Positions 1 to 11,558 of a stretch of 64,000 nt of DNA are shown here, piece after piece. Below the pieces are notes generated by a model. The model was not told where the DNA came from, did no database searches, and saw nothing but the letters and a program-made list of their open reading frames with translations. Both the position numbers and the translations under genes were made by a program. The stretch's first letter is position 1. Each line of letters begins with the position of its first letter. The stretch comes from Rutpela maculata (lineage: Eukaryota > Arthropoda > Insecta > Coleoptera > Cerambycidae), in the NCBI GenBank assembly GCA_936432065.2, contig OW386285.2, forward strand, positions 168,280,425 through 168,344,424, given 5' to 3'.

Positions 1-691
1 TTTAGCTCAATATCAGTACGTCTCTCGATATAACTAGCAAGCGTGTGAATAATGATTGGTCGAATTGTACTACAGTGTCAGCTAACTTGTTGTTTTGAGT
101 GTAGCTTTACATAAATTAAGTTTTCCTTTCTACATTGGGTCCCAGAAATTCATACTGTCAGTTTCAATTCGTTTTTTTTTAAGCGGTGTACATTTCACAA
201 CCCTTTTCTAAAATGCTTAATGTATCCGTTTGTATGGTTTCATGAAATACACACTTTCTTGTTGTACTGATCAGTTCACTGCCTTCTTATGTTATAGGTC
301 GATGTTCTGATAGTGTTTTAGATACATTGCACATCTTCATATTGTCGCTTTCCTCTAGATCGTGTCAAATGGTGGTGTTTTGTTTTTACTTCTTCTGCAA
401 TTCCAATCTTTACTTTGGTTCCTGTAGAAAGTCTTGCCAGCTCAGGAGAGGTAAAAAAGATTCGTGTTAAAGATTTTTCTTTTGTGTTAATTTGACATGA
501 TACGAGTGAACAAAATTAAAAATGTTTTTATACAAAACACCTAAATGATAAAAGATATCGATAAATTCTTAAGGACCTTCTTTATAGAGAATTTCCTTGT
601 AAATAAAAAAGGTTCAGTACAAAATATTGATAGGATGGCTCTATCGAGAGTTTTAATCGAGAACTTCCGATGATGTCTGGGGTGGACGAGA
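1..691. other. Gene-free AT-rich stretch
   Basis: I see no coding region, RNA gene or clear repeat here. Open frames are short and have no recognisable protein content. It is probably intron of DIP2, whose earlier exons must lie upstream of the window, or intergenic DNA. Confidence 0.5.
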
Positions 692-1806
692 CACAGTGGA
701 GAAAAAAAAAGCCTTTTTTGGACAAAAATCTGCCTACAAGTCAAATCTTAATCAATTTTGATCTACCTTGGCTTAAAATGTAGGTTATTGGCTACATTTT
801 CAGAGTATACTGCCTAAATTGCAAACCCCGATTTCCTAACCTCAAAAAATGTATCAAATATGCAAGGTTGGTATACTTTAAGGTGGCCTAATAACTCACA
901 ATCCCCACCAAAAAACGGCATTAGCCAATGAACAGCTGGTGTGAGATCACACCAAATGCAGAGCCTTATTCAAAATATTGTAAGAATTTGTGTAATGTTA
1001 ATTAAGCAATGAACTCGTAACTGGAACGGGCTCGCAATAACCCGCTTTTGAGGTCTGTGGTAATTATCCTCGCATTTTGAGACACTGTTCTGCATGCTGG
1101 TAAAGAGGATAAATTGTAGAATGTAACACTACAGATCATAGTAACGTCAGACGATATTTCGAGCCAGTACGGACGGTTCTTCTAGAGTGAGATAACTGCG
1201 CCGCTACTGCGCGTTCGAAGAACAAAGATAGTCTGACCTTTCACCCCCGCACTGACTTCTTCGCCTAAAAGCTGTATATTAAGTAACCTCATAGTCTACC
1301 AATCTTGTCAAATATGACTCACTTTTTTCTATTTCTACAAATCGAATCTTGATCGATTTTGACAATCCTGGGTTTAAAATGCAGATTATTAGCTACCCTT
1401 TCAGTGTATACTGCCTAAATTTTGAACCCCCATTTCCTAACCTCAAAAAATGTACCAAATATGAGAGTAATCACTTTTTTCTATTTCTACAAGTCAAATC
1501 TTGATAAATTTTGATAATCCTGGGCTTAAAATGCAGATTATTAGCTACCCTTTCAGCGTATACTGCCTAAATTATGAACCCCAGGATTGTCAAAATTGAT
1601 CAAGATTTGATTTTTAGAAATAGAAAAAAGTGATTACTCTCATATTTAATACATTTTTTGAGGTTAGGAAATCGGTGTTTGCAATTTAGGCAGTATACTC
1701 TGAAAGTGTAGCCAATAACCTACATTTTAAGCCAAGGTAGATCGAAATTGATTAAGATTTGACTTGTAGGCAGATTTTTGTCCAAAAGCCTTTTTTTTCC
1801 ACTGTG
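692..1806. repeat. Inverted-repeat element with CACAGTGGA ends
   Basis: The left edge (CACAGTGGA followed by an A-run and AGCCTTTT) is matched in reverse complement at the right edge (1640-1806). Homology runs about 170 bp inward, through a shared block around TTAGGCAGTATACT. Two further copies of a related block of about 165 bp lie in between (about 1310-1475 and 1476-1590), the last facing an inverted copy. No transposase reading frame is present. No target-site duplication could be matched (GACGAGA versus CGCCATC), so the class is unknown. It is probably a non-autonomous foldback element. Confidence 0.7.
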
Positions 1807-1902
1807 CGCCATCTTGGATATATGACGTCAAATAGGCCGTCTGCCACAAAATCAAGCAAAGCTCCTGGTAAGGCAAGATTATGGAGGGCATAAGGAATGT
1901 AT

Positions 1903-2290
1903 TGTAACGTGTTTCCACCCTTAGGAAACCACCCTCGCAAAATCCGTGGGTTCCAAAAATTATAACAAGAGATGTCCACTAACACACTTTATTAAATATT
2001 TACTGGATACTTCACAATACTATTATTAATTTAAATACACTTTACTGACTAAAAATCACTTTGTTTATCTTTGAACTCTTAACCTCACTTTCTATACTTT
2101 CTGAACTTTCTGAACTACTCGCCGAGAATGCGGTCGGTCTTTTATACCCAAAAATGAGAGATCTCGATTGTTCTGTGATGACGCCACCATTCTCTAGATC
2201 ATTCCAGATGTCACCAGAACTAACTTCTGGTAGGTTTCTCGAGTAGGTGCAAATACACTACATTCATTCTAAGGGTTGTAACACATTACA
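1903..2290 (-). repeat. 3' LTR of the Gypsy element
   Basis: 388 bp, and by eye the same as the LTR at 4368-4755. It ends TG...CA. Its inner edge touches a polypurine tract (2291-2306), which makes this the 3' LTR of a minus-strand element. A short open frame on the other strand inside the LTR occurs in both copies and is not a gene. Confidence 0.93.
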
Positions 2291-2306
2291 CTGCCCCCTC
2301 CTTAAG
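2291..2306 (-). other. Polypurine tract
   Basis: On the minus strand the bases next to the 3' LTR read CTTAAGGAGGGGGCAG, a purine-rich run in the position where LTR retrotransposons prime plus-strand DNA synthesis. It overlaps the stop codon of the gag-pol remnant. Confidence 0.75.
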
Positions 2307-4170
2307 CCTGAACGTCCCGGTCAGGCAATTCAGCCTCTTTCACATACTTCGCCAGTCTATCCAAGTGTACGATCTTCATCTTGGACTTTTTGTTTCGTTG
2401 AATACGATAGACGACATCATTAATCCGGGTAATAACAGTATACGGTCCATCCCAAGGAGGTTGAAGTTTCAGGGATCTCCATTCCTTCCGCTGTGGGTTG
2501 TACAGCCAAACCAGATCCCCCACCTTGAATCCCCCTGTACTGGCATTCTGATCATAACGAGCCTTCAAGCGGTTACTAGTTCTGTTCGTCTGCTCTCGAT
2601 CATTCTTTGGCTGTTCTCGGCTTCCATTTCTATAGTTGCTCATCGAAAATGGTTCTCCACGGGCAGCACAATTTTTACACTTGCGACACCAGGCCTCCAC
2701 ATCCTGGCGACTATTGACCCAATAGAACTGTTCCCGTGCTCTACTTAATGTCTTGTTTACGCCGAAGTGTCTGCTGGATGTTTCATTATGTGCTTCCTGG
2801 AGTACTTCTGGTACACGACACCTGGGAATCACTAGACGCATGGCAACCTGCTTCCCATCTGGGCTTTCCCATGCTCTCCTCAAAAGCCCATCTACGACCG
2901 TAAGTGAATCCCATTGTAACCATAAAGCCTTCAGCCCCACTTCTTTGTCGGAAACATCCTTCCATGCTGGACGCGTTCCCTCTTCTTTTGCTCGTAACAT
3001 GGGTCCGATTTCTACATCGCGCAATTGCTCTCGCCTCAGAATTTTCTTTGACCAACTGTCTGGAAGATCGACCTTGACAGTGTTCACTTCAACCATGTTC
3101 GGCAATTTTCCCACCTGAGGGTAGCGCTTGCAATCTTCCTTGGCTGGTTTTCTGGATAATGCAGGAATTTTGACTGCCTGCGTTGTCAACAGCCTGGTTT
3201 TCTCACATTGGTTGTTCACTTTTGACAGAATAAATTGTTCGTTCCCAATCCTTAAGACTCGCTTTCCTACGTCAACAATAAATCCGTACTGTTCCATGAT
3301 GTCCAGTCCCAAAATGAAGTCATCCGTGATGTCAGCCACGATGACCCTGTGGTCGAACCTTAAATGTCCAATCTGCAAACCCAGGTCTACTTCTCCATGA
3401 ACCGTAGCCCTGTCCCCCGTAGCTGTCCGAACGATCACTTCTTCATTTTGCCTCTTGGTAATCTTTATGCCCGATATAAATCCTGGCCGTACTATTGATG
3501 ACGTAGTACCTGTGTCGATGGTAAACAAACATTTTCTTCCGTTCACATATCCATGCAACAACAAACTGCTTGCGATTCTTCGAAGCTGGGAAATCTTAAT
3601 TTCTCTGGGGGCACTGCATTCCCTAGCCAGAACAACCCCCCTGGTACTGTTTTCCTGCTTCTCTTCAACATTCACAGCATTTACTCGACTCTCCGAATTC
3701 TGCTGTCGACAGTCTCGCTTCATGTGTCCCATCTTGCCGCAGTTGTAACATTTAATACCACCACTCGGCTTTCCTTTATTTTGCTGTTTTTCCTGCTTTC
3801 CGAGGTCATCCAGTTTATCAAATAATTTGGTAAACATTTTCTGCATATCAGTCAACATTGGGTTCCGGTTCATTGCTGGTTGTAATTTTTCGAGAGTCAC
3901 AGCTCGCACTTCTGACCGCTGGGTGACTTTAAAGGCAGCCTCTACTTCAAGGGCACGCACCAAAGCCTCGCTAATACTTTGATGTCGAGTTAACCTAAGA
4001 ACTCGCCTGACCTCTTCGCCCCTTATACCATCTAAAAAGGCCCCCACGGCTAATTGTTCCTGGAATTCTTTAGGTGCACTCGGATACGCCAGGTGTGCCA
4101 GTCTCTCTATCGCAGCTTCAAATTCTTGTAAACTTTCCCCAGCTTTTTGCATCCGGGATTTAATTATCAC
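2302..4170 (-). pseudogene. Gag-protease-integrase remnant of Gypsy pol
   Basis: One open frame of about 620 codons. In order I see: the C-terminal half of a Ty3 Gag domain (residues 8-80); a CCHC zinc knuckle CYNCGKMGHMKRDC (141-154); a retropepsin-type protease with DTGTT (about 219-223) and LGLD (287-290); then directly the spacer that normally follows RNase H (from about 375); the integrase HHCC zinc domain (H461, H468, C495, C498, C501); and the integrase C-terminal domain with GDLVWLYNP and GPYTVI (550-610). Reverse transcriptase, RNase H and the integrase DDE core are missing, near residues 360-378 and 505-515, and the frame stays open across both joins. The Gag N-terminus is also missing. 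The first ATG is at residue 7; upstream the frame closes at a TAG at 4180-4182. It cannot encode a working polymerase. Confidence 0.9.
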
Positions 4171-4347
4171 ACTAATGTCCTAATAAAATGTTCTACAATG
4201 TCTCAAAAATGCCCTCAACACTATTTTCCTGTTCGAAAATAACCCTCGAACAAATGTCCAGTAAATGAGTCCTCCGTGTTAGCACTAAACCTCGAGAATA
4301 CTTCTCGAACACTCCAGCACAACTTCAAAGCTCCTCTTGTCATAAAA

Positions 4348-4365
4348 TTCCGCTTTCTGACACCA
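4348..4365 (-). other. Primer-binding site
   Basis: Two bases inside the 5' LTR, the minus strand reads TGGTGTCAGAAAGCGG. TGG pairs with a tRNA CCA end. TGGTGTCAG resembles the 3' end complement of leucine tRNAs, but the primer identity is a guess. Confidence 0.65.
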
Positions 4366-4367
4366 AT

Positions 4368-4755
4368 TGTAACGTGTTTCCACCCTTAGGAAACCACCCT
4401 CGCAAAATCCGTGGGTTCCAAAAATTATAACAAGAGATGTCCACTAACACACTTTATTAAATATTTACTGGATACTTCACAATACTATTATTAATTTAAA
4501 TACACTTTACTGACTAAAAATCACTTTGTTTATCTTTGAACTCTTAACCTCACTTTCTATACTTTCTGAACTTTCTGAACTACTCGCCGAGAATGCGGTC
4601 GGTCTTTTATACCCAAAAATGAGAGATCTCGATTGTTCTGTGATGACGCCACCATTCTCTAGATCATTCCAGATGTCACCAGAACTAACTTCTGGTAGGT
4701 TTCTCGAGTAGGTGCAAATACACTACATTCATTCTAAGGGTTGTAACACATTACA
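4368..4755 (-). repeat. 5' LTR of the Gypsy element
   Basis: 388-bp direct repeat of 1903-2290, with the primer-binding site on its inner side and target duplication GTAT on its outer side. It should carry the element's promoter, though I could not place a convincing TATA box. Confidence 0.93.
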
Positions 4756-4759
4756 GTAT

Positions 4760-6586
4760 TAACATTGGTTCCACAATTTCATCATCAAATTTCCCACGGA
4801 ATGTGTTACGCCCCCCGACTATTAAACTAAATACAAAAACTAGGCTGACACAACATGCTCACAGATCTTTTTTAATGTGGATCATGATAAAAGTGTTTCA
4901 AACAATCTCCGGTGGTTTAAGCAAAACTGAACTTAGTCACTGTTATTATTATTTATTATTTGAACTGTTAAGAGAATTAAACTTACTAAAGTGTTGTTAA
5001 AAGCAATAGGGATATGTGTTTGTCAATAATTTTTACAGACAATATTCTGGCAGTTATTTTAAAAGCAAACAACCTAATTATATTGGCAACGTTTTTCTTG
5101 CCTTCAATCCCATGCTGTAGGGTCACATGTCACACATAACCTAAACTTTTCGGTTTTTGTAAATTTAACGAAAGTTTTATTGTTTTTTCTCATTTTTGAG
5201 ATTAGTATCAATATAATACTTAAAAACGCCAATAAAAGCAAATACATAGGATATATAAATATTGTTAGTTACTAATATAAGACTTTTTTTTAATTAGAAA
5301 CCTAGCCTATAGTTACGTAGCTGTTTCTTTTTATTAATTAACAGAGGTCGGATTTACCCACTGTATTCCAGGCATGGCTTTTACAGATAAAATATATTGT
5401 AAACACCTACTGCAACATTCCCAAACTACAAAAACAGAAAGTCGTGCATTATATTAAATGAATTTTATTTAATTTTACAATGTTAATGCTTTGTTTAAAC
5501 ACCGGGCTTGTGGCAGAGTTCAAAATCAACGTTGGGAAAAAATGTAACTATGAAGTGGTAGTGGGAACTTTGCTGCGACTAAAGTTGCGCTACAGTCCCA
5601 TTCGGTACTTTGTAATAAATATAACTTTAAAGTTGTATATTTGCAGTTCCCGTCATTATCCTCAAGTAGCAATAAATGTCAAGTCACAGTTCTTAGCGAA
5701 AACGACTTCACAGTAATTCTTTCTGAAAATATACCATTTCGATATCTAAAACTTATGACGCCATTATTACAAAATATGACTTCACAAATTACTTAAAATA
5801 CTTTAAGGTTTCACTACTTCTGCACCAAATATAATAAATTAATGAATAGAAATTAGTTTCAAGTTCCAAAGAACAATAAAGAATAGCTTTCAGTATATAT
5901 ATATAGTGTCGTATTCTCGCATGATATTAAATATTTTAAGGATAATATTTTAAGGTACTTGTATACTAAAATGAACTTTTACAGTTTTAAATGTAATTTG
6001 GTATACTAATAAATAAAGTGATTTTTCACTTGAATTTTCAATAAAAATAAAATCGTCCGTTTAGTTTCAGAGTAATTGATTCGCAAAGTTTGACTTTTAT
6101 AGGCAAAGATGCCTTATCTGACGTAGTTGAGATCGGCTCAAGTTAATTTTCGCTCTTATTACCACAATTTTTGAGAAATATGTTTCAAAAACTAACATAA
6201 CATTAAGTAATTTCTTATTAACACTGTGTTAAAATCCTGAAAAAATCGTCCGTCTAGTATAAAAGTTATTAGAACTTTAATCAATTTTAAGCCCGACATT
6301 TGTGTAAATAAAACAGCTGTTGAAATCCATTGGCAACGTTGCATATTTCGAAGATTGCGCGAATATTTAAATTCTTAAAAGTATAAAATTAATAAATAAA
6401 TTATAAAATATGGATAATGGATAAAAATAAGTATTACAACACTTTATTAAATAAAGAAACATAATATTTATTAATAAATTAGAAAATTTTGAAACGTTTT
6501 AAATACAATTTTCTTCTTATAGTCCCTTGAGATAAAGCTTTTACCCCAAAAGTTCTGTGACTGGACCACAAGACACCTACCCCCCA
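4760..6586. other. Gene-free AT-rich stretch
   Basis: No convincing exon, RNA gene or bounded element. A related phrase, AAAAAATCGTCCGT, occurs near 6050 and 6240, hinting at an old degenerate duplication. Probably DIP2 intron. Confidence 0.5.
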
Positions 6587-7022
6587 TTTTCGAGGGCGGG
6601 GAACACGATGGTGACAATATTTTCCGACCTACCATTCACCTACTTCCCCTAAACATCAAAAACCACCCCTTTTCCGATTTTCCCTTTCTAGGCTTGCGAT
6701 GACTTGTCGGATCGTTTTTTTTTTTAAGTAAATTCGAGTAAAATAAGTAAATATTGACTGCAGGTGTCCTAACTCACCCCCAGGGGGTTAAACTACCACT
6801 ACCCCAATAACGAAGTGCCACGTTAACGAAAATCAGCTTGAAGGCAGTATACATCCGTTTTCGAGGGAGGGAACACGATGATGACAATATTTCCCGAGAT
6901 ATCCTTACCCACAATCCCTAAACCTGAAAAGCCACCCCCTTTTTGCGATTTTCCGGTGCTAGACTTGTGACGGCTTGGCGAATAGGATTTTTTCTCATTA
7001 ATTCGAATAAAATAAGTCAATA
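6587..7022 (+). repeat. Tandem duplication, about 271-bp offset
   Basis: The blocks 6587-6760 and 6858-7022 are diverged direct copies. Both start TTTTCGAGGG, continue through GAACACGATG and GACAATATTT, and end near an AATTCGA(G/A)TAAAATAAGT motif. No protein is implied, and the open frame on the other strand is fortuitous. Confidence 0.8.
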
Positions 7023-8445
7023 AGTCATTTTTATTTTAATTATATTTTCACATAGTGGAGTGCAAATATACCAAGCTCCTTTACGTTAATCATGCGATTT
7101 CCTTCACAAACATGATCTTGGCATTCGGATGAAAGGTTAGAGTCGGATTTATTATTTCTAATACCGTTGTTAAGTTTTAAATGTTTTTTTAGGACACTTT
7201 TTTTAATAAACCTGCCTTTATATTTTAGCTGTTGTGACATTTTTAAATAAGTTTTATTATATTTAATTATTTCGCAGTGACAAGCAGATTAGTATATGAC
7301 AGTTATGACAATCGTATTTAATACAGCATTGCCAAATCCTTTTACTCTATCTCTCTCGCGCTTTAGTTTATTAAATCCACCACTAGATTCGCTCTTATCA
7401 GTATACAAGTACCTTAATTAAAAAATTCAAATTAGAAAGGCGTGGTCACATTCAGATGTTTTATCATATTATGTTTGACAATAAAATTGCATTCGTTTTA
7501 ATTTTGATGCTTAGATCATTGGAAAATAGTATAAGTTTTGCTTTCTAATATTACTCTTCTAGTACTCTATTGAGTTTCTGAATTACGGAAATTAACAAGA
7601 AACATGTAGGAGTGAAACATATGTATATTAAAATCAGTTGCAAGACAAGGCAGGCAACATAGATCTGAAAGTATTCCTCATTTTGGTTGTACGCACGTAA
7701 TGAGAAAGTTCGTATCACGCACCTGTGACCAGTGACAAAACGCTTTAAAGTACCTACAATAAGTATCTCTAGCAACTAATTATGCAAGTTGGGGCTTAGA
7801 CAATAAGCATGTTAACAACATGTCTAATGAAAAATATAGGGAATATTGTCAGAATGGCATCACTGTTGTGCTGTCGACATTGTCGACAACAGCAGCCATT
7901 GTCATGAAAGTAAATGGAAAAATGCTCTAATTGTGTAATAACTGTAGATGTAGAAGTGCTACAAACTGAAATAAATCTAGTCTTGTAAACTTGCAACAAA
8001 CAAATTTACTACTGTTCATAGTTAGATTAACTTAAATCGGAACAGCTATAGAACAAAATCTCAATCAGAAAATAATTTACTGTACAGCATATTGAATTGG
8101 AAAGTGTTTACTACAAAACGATTCATCTGGCCACCTTTTCATTGAAATATTAATATACCCCGTCTACCATTAGATTTACTTTACTAAGTTTCTACCTAAG
8201 TTTTACTAATAAACAGGTCTAATAGTTTTCCTCGACCTTCTGGCTTTTTGTTGTAGTTACAATATAAACTTATAGATCACCTGTTGTAGTTACAATGTAA
8301 TAGGCCAACACTCATTTTTTTTTAATATGTATAATTCACCCCTGTTATAAACTAGTGATTTATTGTGACCTTTATCACTTTTACTAACTATTATAAGAGC
8401 TTTTGCTTGAGTGATGCTATAGCATGTTGTTCCTCTGCATTTCAG
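7023..8445 (+). other. DIP2: Probable DIP2 intron, no element recognised
   Basis: The segment ends in a polypyrimidine stretch and CAG at 8443-8445, the acceptor for the first DIP2 exon in the window. I find no further exon upstream. Short open frames near 7551-7999 have no recognisable content. Confidence 0.55.
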
Positions 8446-8579
8446 CAACCGACTGTGTTTCAGACGTGGGTCCGGCGTCTGTAATTGTTGGCAATCTTGT
8501 GCAAGGCAATAGACTTGCTAGTGCTCAAGGTAGAGAAGTTGGAGGTCTTCTTGATGAAGAAAGTGATTCCTCTAAAAAG
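8446..8579 (+). CDS. DIP2: DIP2 exon (start of second adenylation module)
   Basis: This exon encodes about 45 residues that include DCVSDVGPASVIVGNL, a segment I recognise from the linker before the second adenylation domain of disco-interacting protein 2. It lies between a CAG acceptor (8443-8445) and a GTAAAA donor (8580), starts with two bases of a split codon and ends in phase 0. An 89-bp intron separates it from the next exon. DIP2 proteins have a DMAP1-binding N-terminus and two fatty-acyl-AMP-ligase-like domains, and are linked to lipid (diacylglycerol) balance and, in flies, to axon patterning. The N-terminal two-thirds is outside the window. The serine- and glutamate-rich end is less conserved. 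Confidence 0.92.
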
Positions 8580-8668
8580 GTAAAAATTATAATTTATTTG
8601 TTAACAGAACAAAAATATATGTGATATCAATAAACTAGTAAATTTACTAAATAAAATTTATTTTGCAG

Positions 8669-9336
8669 CAGCAGTTTATTGCTGAAATATTAAGATGGAG
8701 AGCTCAAGGTACATCAGATCACATTCTTTTTACTCTTCTTAACAGTAAAGGTGCAGTGGCAAAAGTTCTTTCTTGTTCGGAACTTCACAAAAGAGCAGAA
8801 AGAATTGGTAATCTTCTTGTTGAAAAAGGAAGAATCAATACTGGTGATCATGTGGCGTTAATATTTCCTCCTGGTTTAGATTTGATTTGTGCATTTTATG
8901 GGTGTTTGTATGTTGGTGCAGTGCCTGTTACAATTAGACCACCACATCCACAAAATTTACAAACAACCTTACCTACAGTTAGAATGATTGTAGATGTCTC
9001 AAAGTCCGTTTTAGTGCTCTCAACCCAAGCTGTGATCAAGCTTCTTCGATCCAAGGAAGCTAGTAATGTAGTAGATATAAAATCTTGGCCGATAATATTA
9101 GACACCGATGACATGCCCAAAAAAAAATTACCAGTTGTATATAGAGCACCAACGGCAGAAATGTTGGCCTATCTTGATTTTAGTGTATCCACAACTGGTA
9201 TGTTAGCAGGAATCAAAATGTCACATGCTGCTGTTACGAATTTATGCAAAAGTATGAAACTGGCTTGTGAATTGTATCCTAGCAGACATATAGCTTTATG
9301 TTTAGATCCATACTGCGGACTAGGATTTGCTTTATG
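8669..9336 (+). CDS. DIP2: DIP2 exon (N-terminal half of second FAAL-like domain)
   Basis: This exon encodes about 223 residues. Family signatures in order are ILRWRAQGTSDH, GDHVALIFPPGLDLI, AFYGCLYVGAVPVTIRPPHPQN, LPTVRMIVDVS, LDTDDMPKK and DFSVSTTGMLAG, with SHAA after it. STTGMLAG sits where classic adenylating enzymes have the SGTTGxPKG phosphate loop; this altered form is normal for DIP2. The acceptor is TTTTGCAG (ending 8668). The donor is GTATGT at 9337, splitting a Trp codon (TG|G) that is completed at 17918. Because an in-frame CAG precedes the exon, the acceptor could be 8668 or 8671, a one-residue difference. Confidence 0.96.
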
Positions 9337-9862
9337 GTATGTAATTTTGATATAATTATAGTAATTACATTATTATCCTTATTTATTACACAAAAGTAGA
9401 GAGATACACTGTTTTCTCCATTTACAGAAGTATCTTTTTATATAATTTGTAACTCAGAAATTTGCAGAAGTGATATTACTTACAAATCTACTATTAACAA
9501 TATATTATATTATTTATCATAGTGGAAATTTAACGGCTGGCATTTTATGTTTCAACTATCTGTGCAAGTGATTACAGGACATAATAAGCTAGCAGTTATT
9601 AGAGCAGCAAGTATTATCTTAAAATGTTTTTATTTTTTTTATCACACTTCTGACATAACTACTTGGAAATAGAAACTGTTATAAAAGAAATTCCGTATCT
9701 AAACCACTTCAGTAGCTAGAATGTAGGGTAATTTCAGGGTTTATTTTGTATACTTTCGGAATCATATAAGTATTTCATCAATCTCAAGTTATAACTTAGT
9801 ACCACTGCGTGTATATTCTAATAACACTTACATATTTGCGTAATTTTCACATGTAAACTATA

Positions 9863-11205
9863 CTCCAGTCGAATTAGACATAATAAAAAATGTTGCGTCC
9901 TGTGGACTTTTTTTTGTGGAAGTTGTTTAAGAGGGCATAATGAGCAAGCACAGAAAACTACACCCTGCTACACCATGTGCGTCCCCCGATTTTGGGGGTT
10001 GAAACTTTGAAATGTTACTTATGTGTCCATATCTTTTTCCCTATTGCCCGTAGGGCTCTTTACCAAGGTACACTTTTTGAAGATTCATCCCTCCTCTACA
10101 TAATGTATATATTACATATCTGCCATAGGACAAACGGTTTTGGCTGTACGAGGCCAGAAAGGTCGCGCTCTCCGAATTTGTTGGTCTCCTGTACAGGACA
10201 AACGGCCATTATTTCCAATCTACAATACTACACATACTAATGCCCTTAAGGAGGGATGATGATTTGTGAAAAAACTTTCATCGAATACCGCGCGATTTCC
10301 ATGATACGGGATGTTGAAATTTTGAAAACCCCTTGTTTTAAAAAAAAGTGAACCTACTTTTTTCGCTCATTTTTTTTTCCATGTATGTACGACCCTAATA
10401 TAAGAAAATTTATGTTGGTTTCATTTTAATACATTCATTGGTTTAGGAGCTAGACAGCAAAATATGCCAAAAATGGCTATTTTGGTATTGTTGCATTAAA
10501 AAAACCAAAACCAGTATAATCCTGGTAAATGTTTTTGTTTATCCTAAAAGCCCAATTCATTGCGCATAGAAAATGTGTTTTGTATTTAAATAGGATCAAC
10601 ACTTATTGTGTAATAACGATTTATGTCATGTGTTCTCCTGTCGCACTTGTTTGCAAAAATTGCTTCAGATCACATTTTTCATCGACTGACTAGTAAATAC
10701 ATGCAAAATGCATTAAAATGAAACCAACGTAAATTTTCTTATATTAGGGTCGTACATACATGAAAAAAAATGAGCGAAAAAAAGTAGGTTCACTTTTTTT
10801 TTTAAAAAAGGGGGGTTTTCAAAATTTCAACATCCCGTATCATGGAAACCGTGCGGTATTCGATGAAAATTTTTTTTACAAATCATCATCCTTCCTTAAG
10901 GGCATTGGTATGTGTAGTATTGTAGACTGGAAATAATAGCCGTTTGTCCTGTACAGGAGACCCAAATTCGGACAGCGCGACATTTCTGGCCTCGTACAGC
11001 CAAAACCGTTTGTCCTACAGCAAATATGTAATATATGTATTATGTAGAGGATGAATCTTCAAAAAGTGTAACTTGGTAAAGAGCCCTACGGGCAATAGGG
11101 AAAAAGATATGGACACATTAGTAAAATTTCAAAGTTTCACATGGTGTAGCACAAAAAAAAGTCCACAGGACACAAAATTTTTTATTATGTCTAGTTCGAC
11201 TGGGG
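9863..11205. mobile_element. TA-flanked long-inverted-repeat MITE
   Basis: The left end CTCCAGTCGAATTAGACA faces the right end, which reads CCCCAGTCGAACTAGACA in reverse complement. Both are flanked by TA (9861-9862 and 11206-11207). The arms stay alike for about 490 bp, through GGACAAACGG, CTGTACAGGA and CATCCCGTATCATGGAAA-type blocks, and continue with small gaps almost to the centre. A TA duplication and no transposase suggest a non-autonomous Tc1/mariner-type foldback element. Palindromic frames here are not genes. Confidence 0.85.
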
Positions 11206-11558
11206 TACTAGAGCATAATATAAAAAGAAACAAATGATTAACCTTTTTTTCGTTACTTACAGAACATCACTTTTAATGGACCCATTAGTGTGACATCACA
11301 TAGTTACGCAAATGACGTAAAACTGTCATGACGCACTAGTGCCTGTCTGGGACTTGACGCTTTAATTCTTTGATAAAGGCCACATTTTTGAGAGTTTGAC
11401 CACAGCAAATTATTTTATTTCATTTCTCCTTTGGAAGAAATATTTAAAAACTTTTGCTTTCCCTTCACCATACACAATGGTGCAAGAATGGTGCATGATG
11501 TACGAATCACAATTTACAACTTTCCGAAAAATTCAATGATATGTAATAACTATCTATC

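Larger units (their letters stand above)
1903..4755 (-). mobile_element. Internally deleted Ty3/Gypsy LTR retrotransposon
   Basis: Two 388-bp direct repeats (1903-2290 and 4368-4755) flank a minus-strand gag-pol remnant. On the coding strand the LTRs begin TGTAATG and end GTTACA. A 4-bp target duplication, GTAT, sits at 1899-1902 and 4756-4759. A primer-binding site and polypurine tract are in place. The whole element is only 2.85 kb because most of pol is gone. Equal-length, apparently identical LTRs suggest a recent insertion. It probably needs proteins from an intact relative to move (inference). Confidence 0.93.

Noticed and set aside
692..1806. hAT element with 8-bp duplication
   Set aside because: Flanks on the two sides (ACGAGA / CGCCAT) do not match at any shift, so only an inverted repeat is claimed.
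2061..2246. 61-codon + strand gene, repeated at 4526-4711
   Set aside because: The two copies are the same position in the two LTRs.
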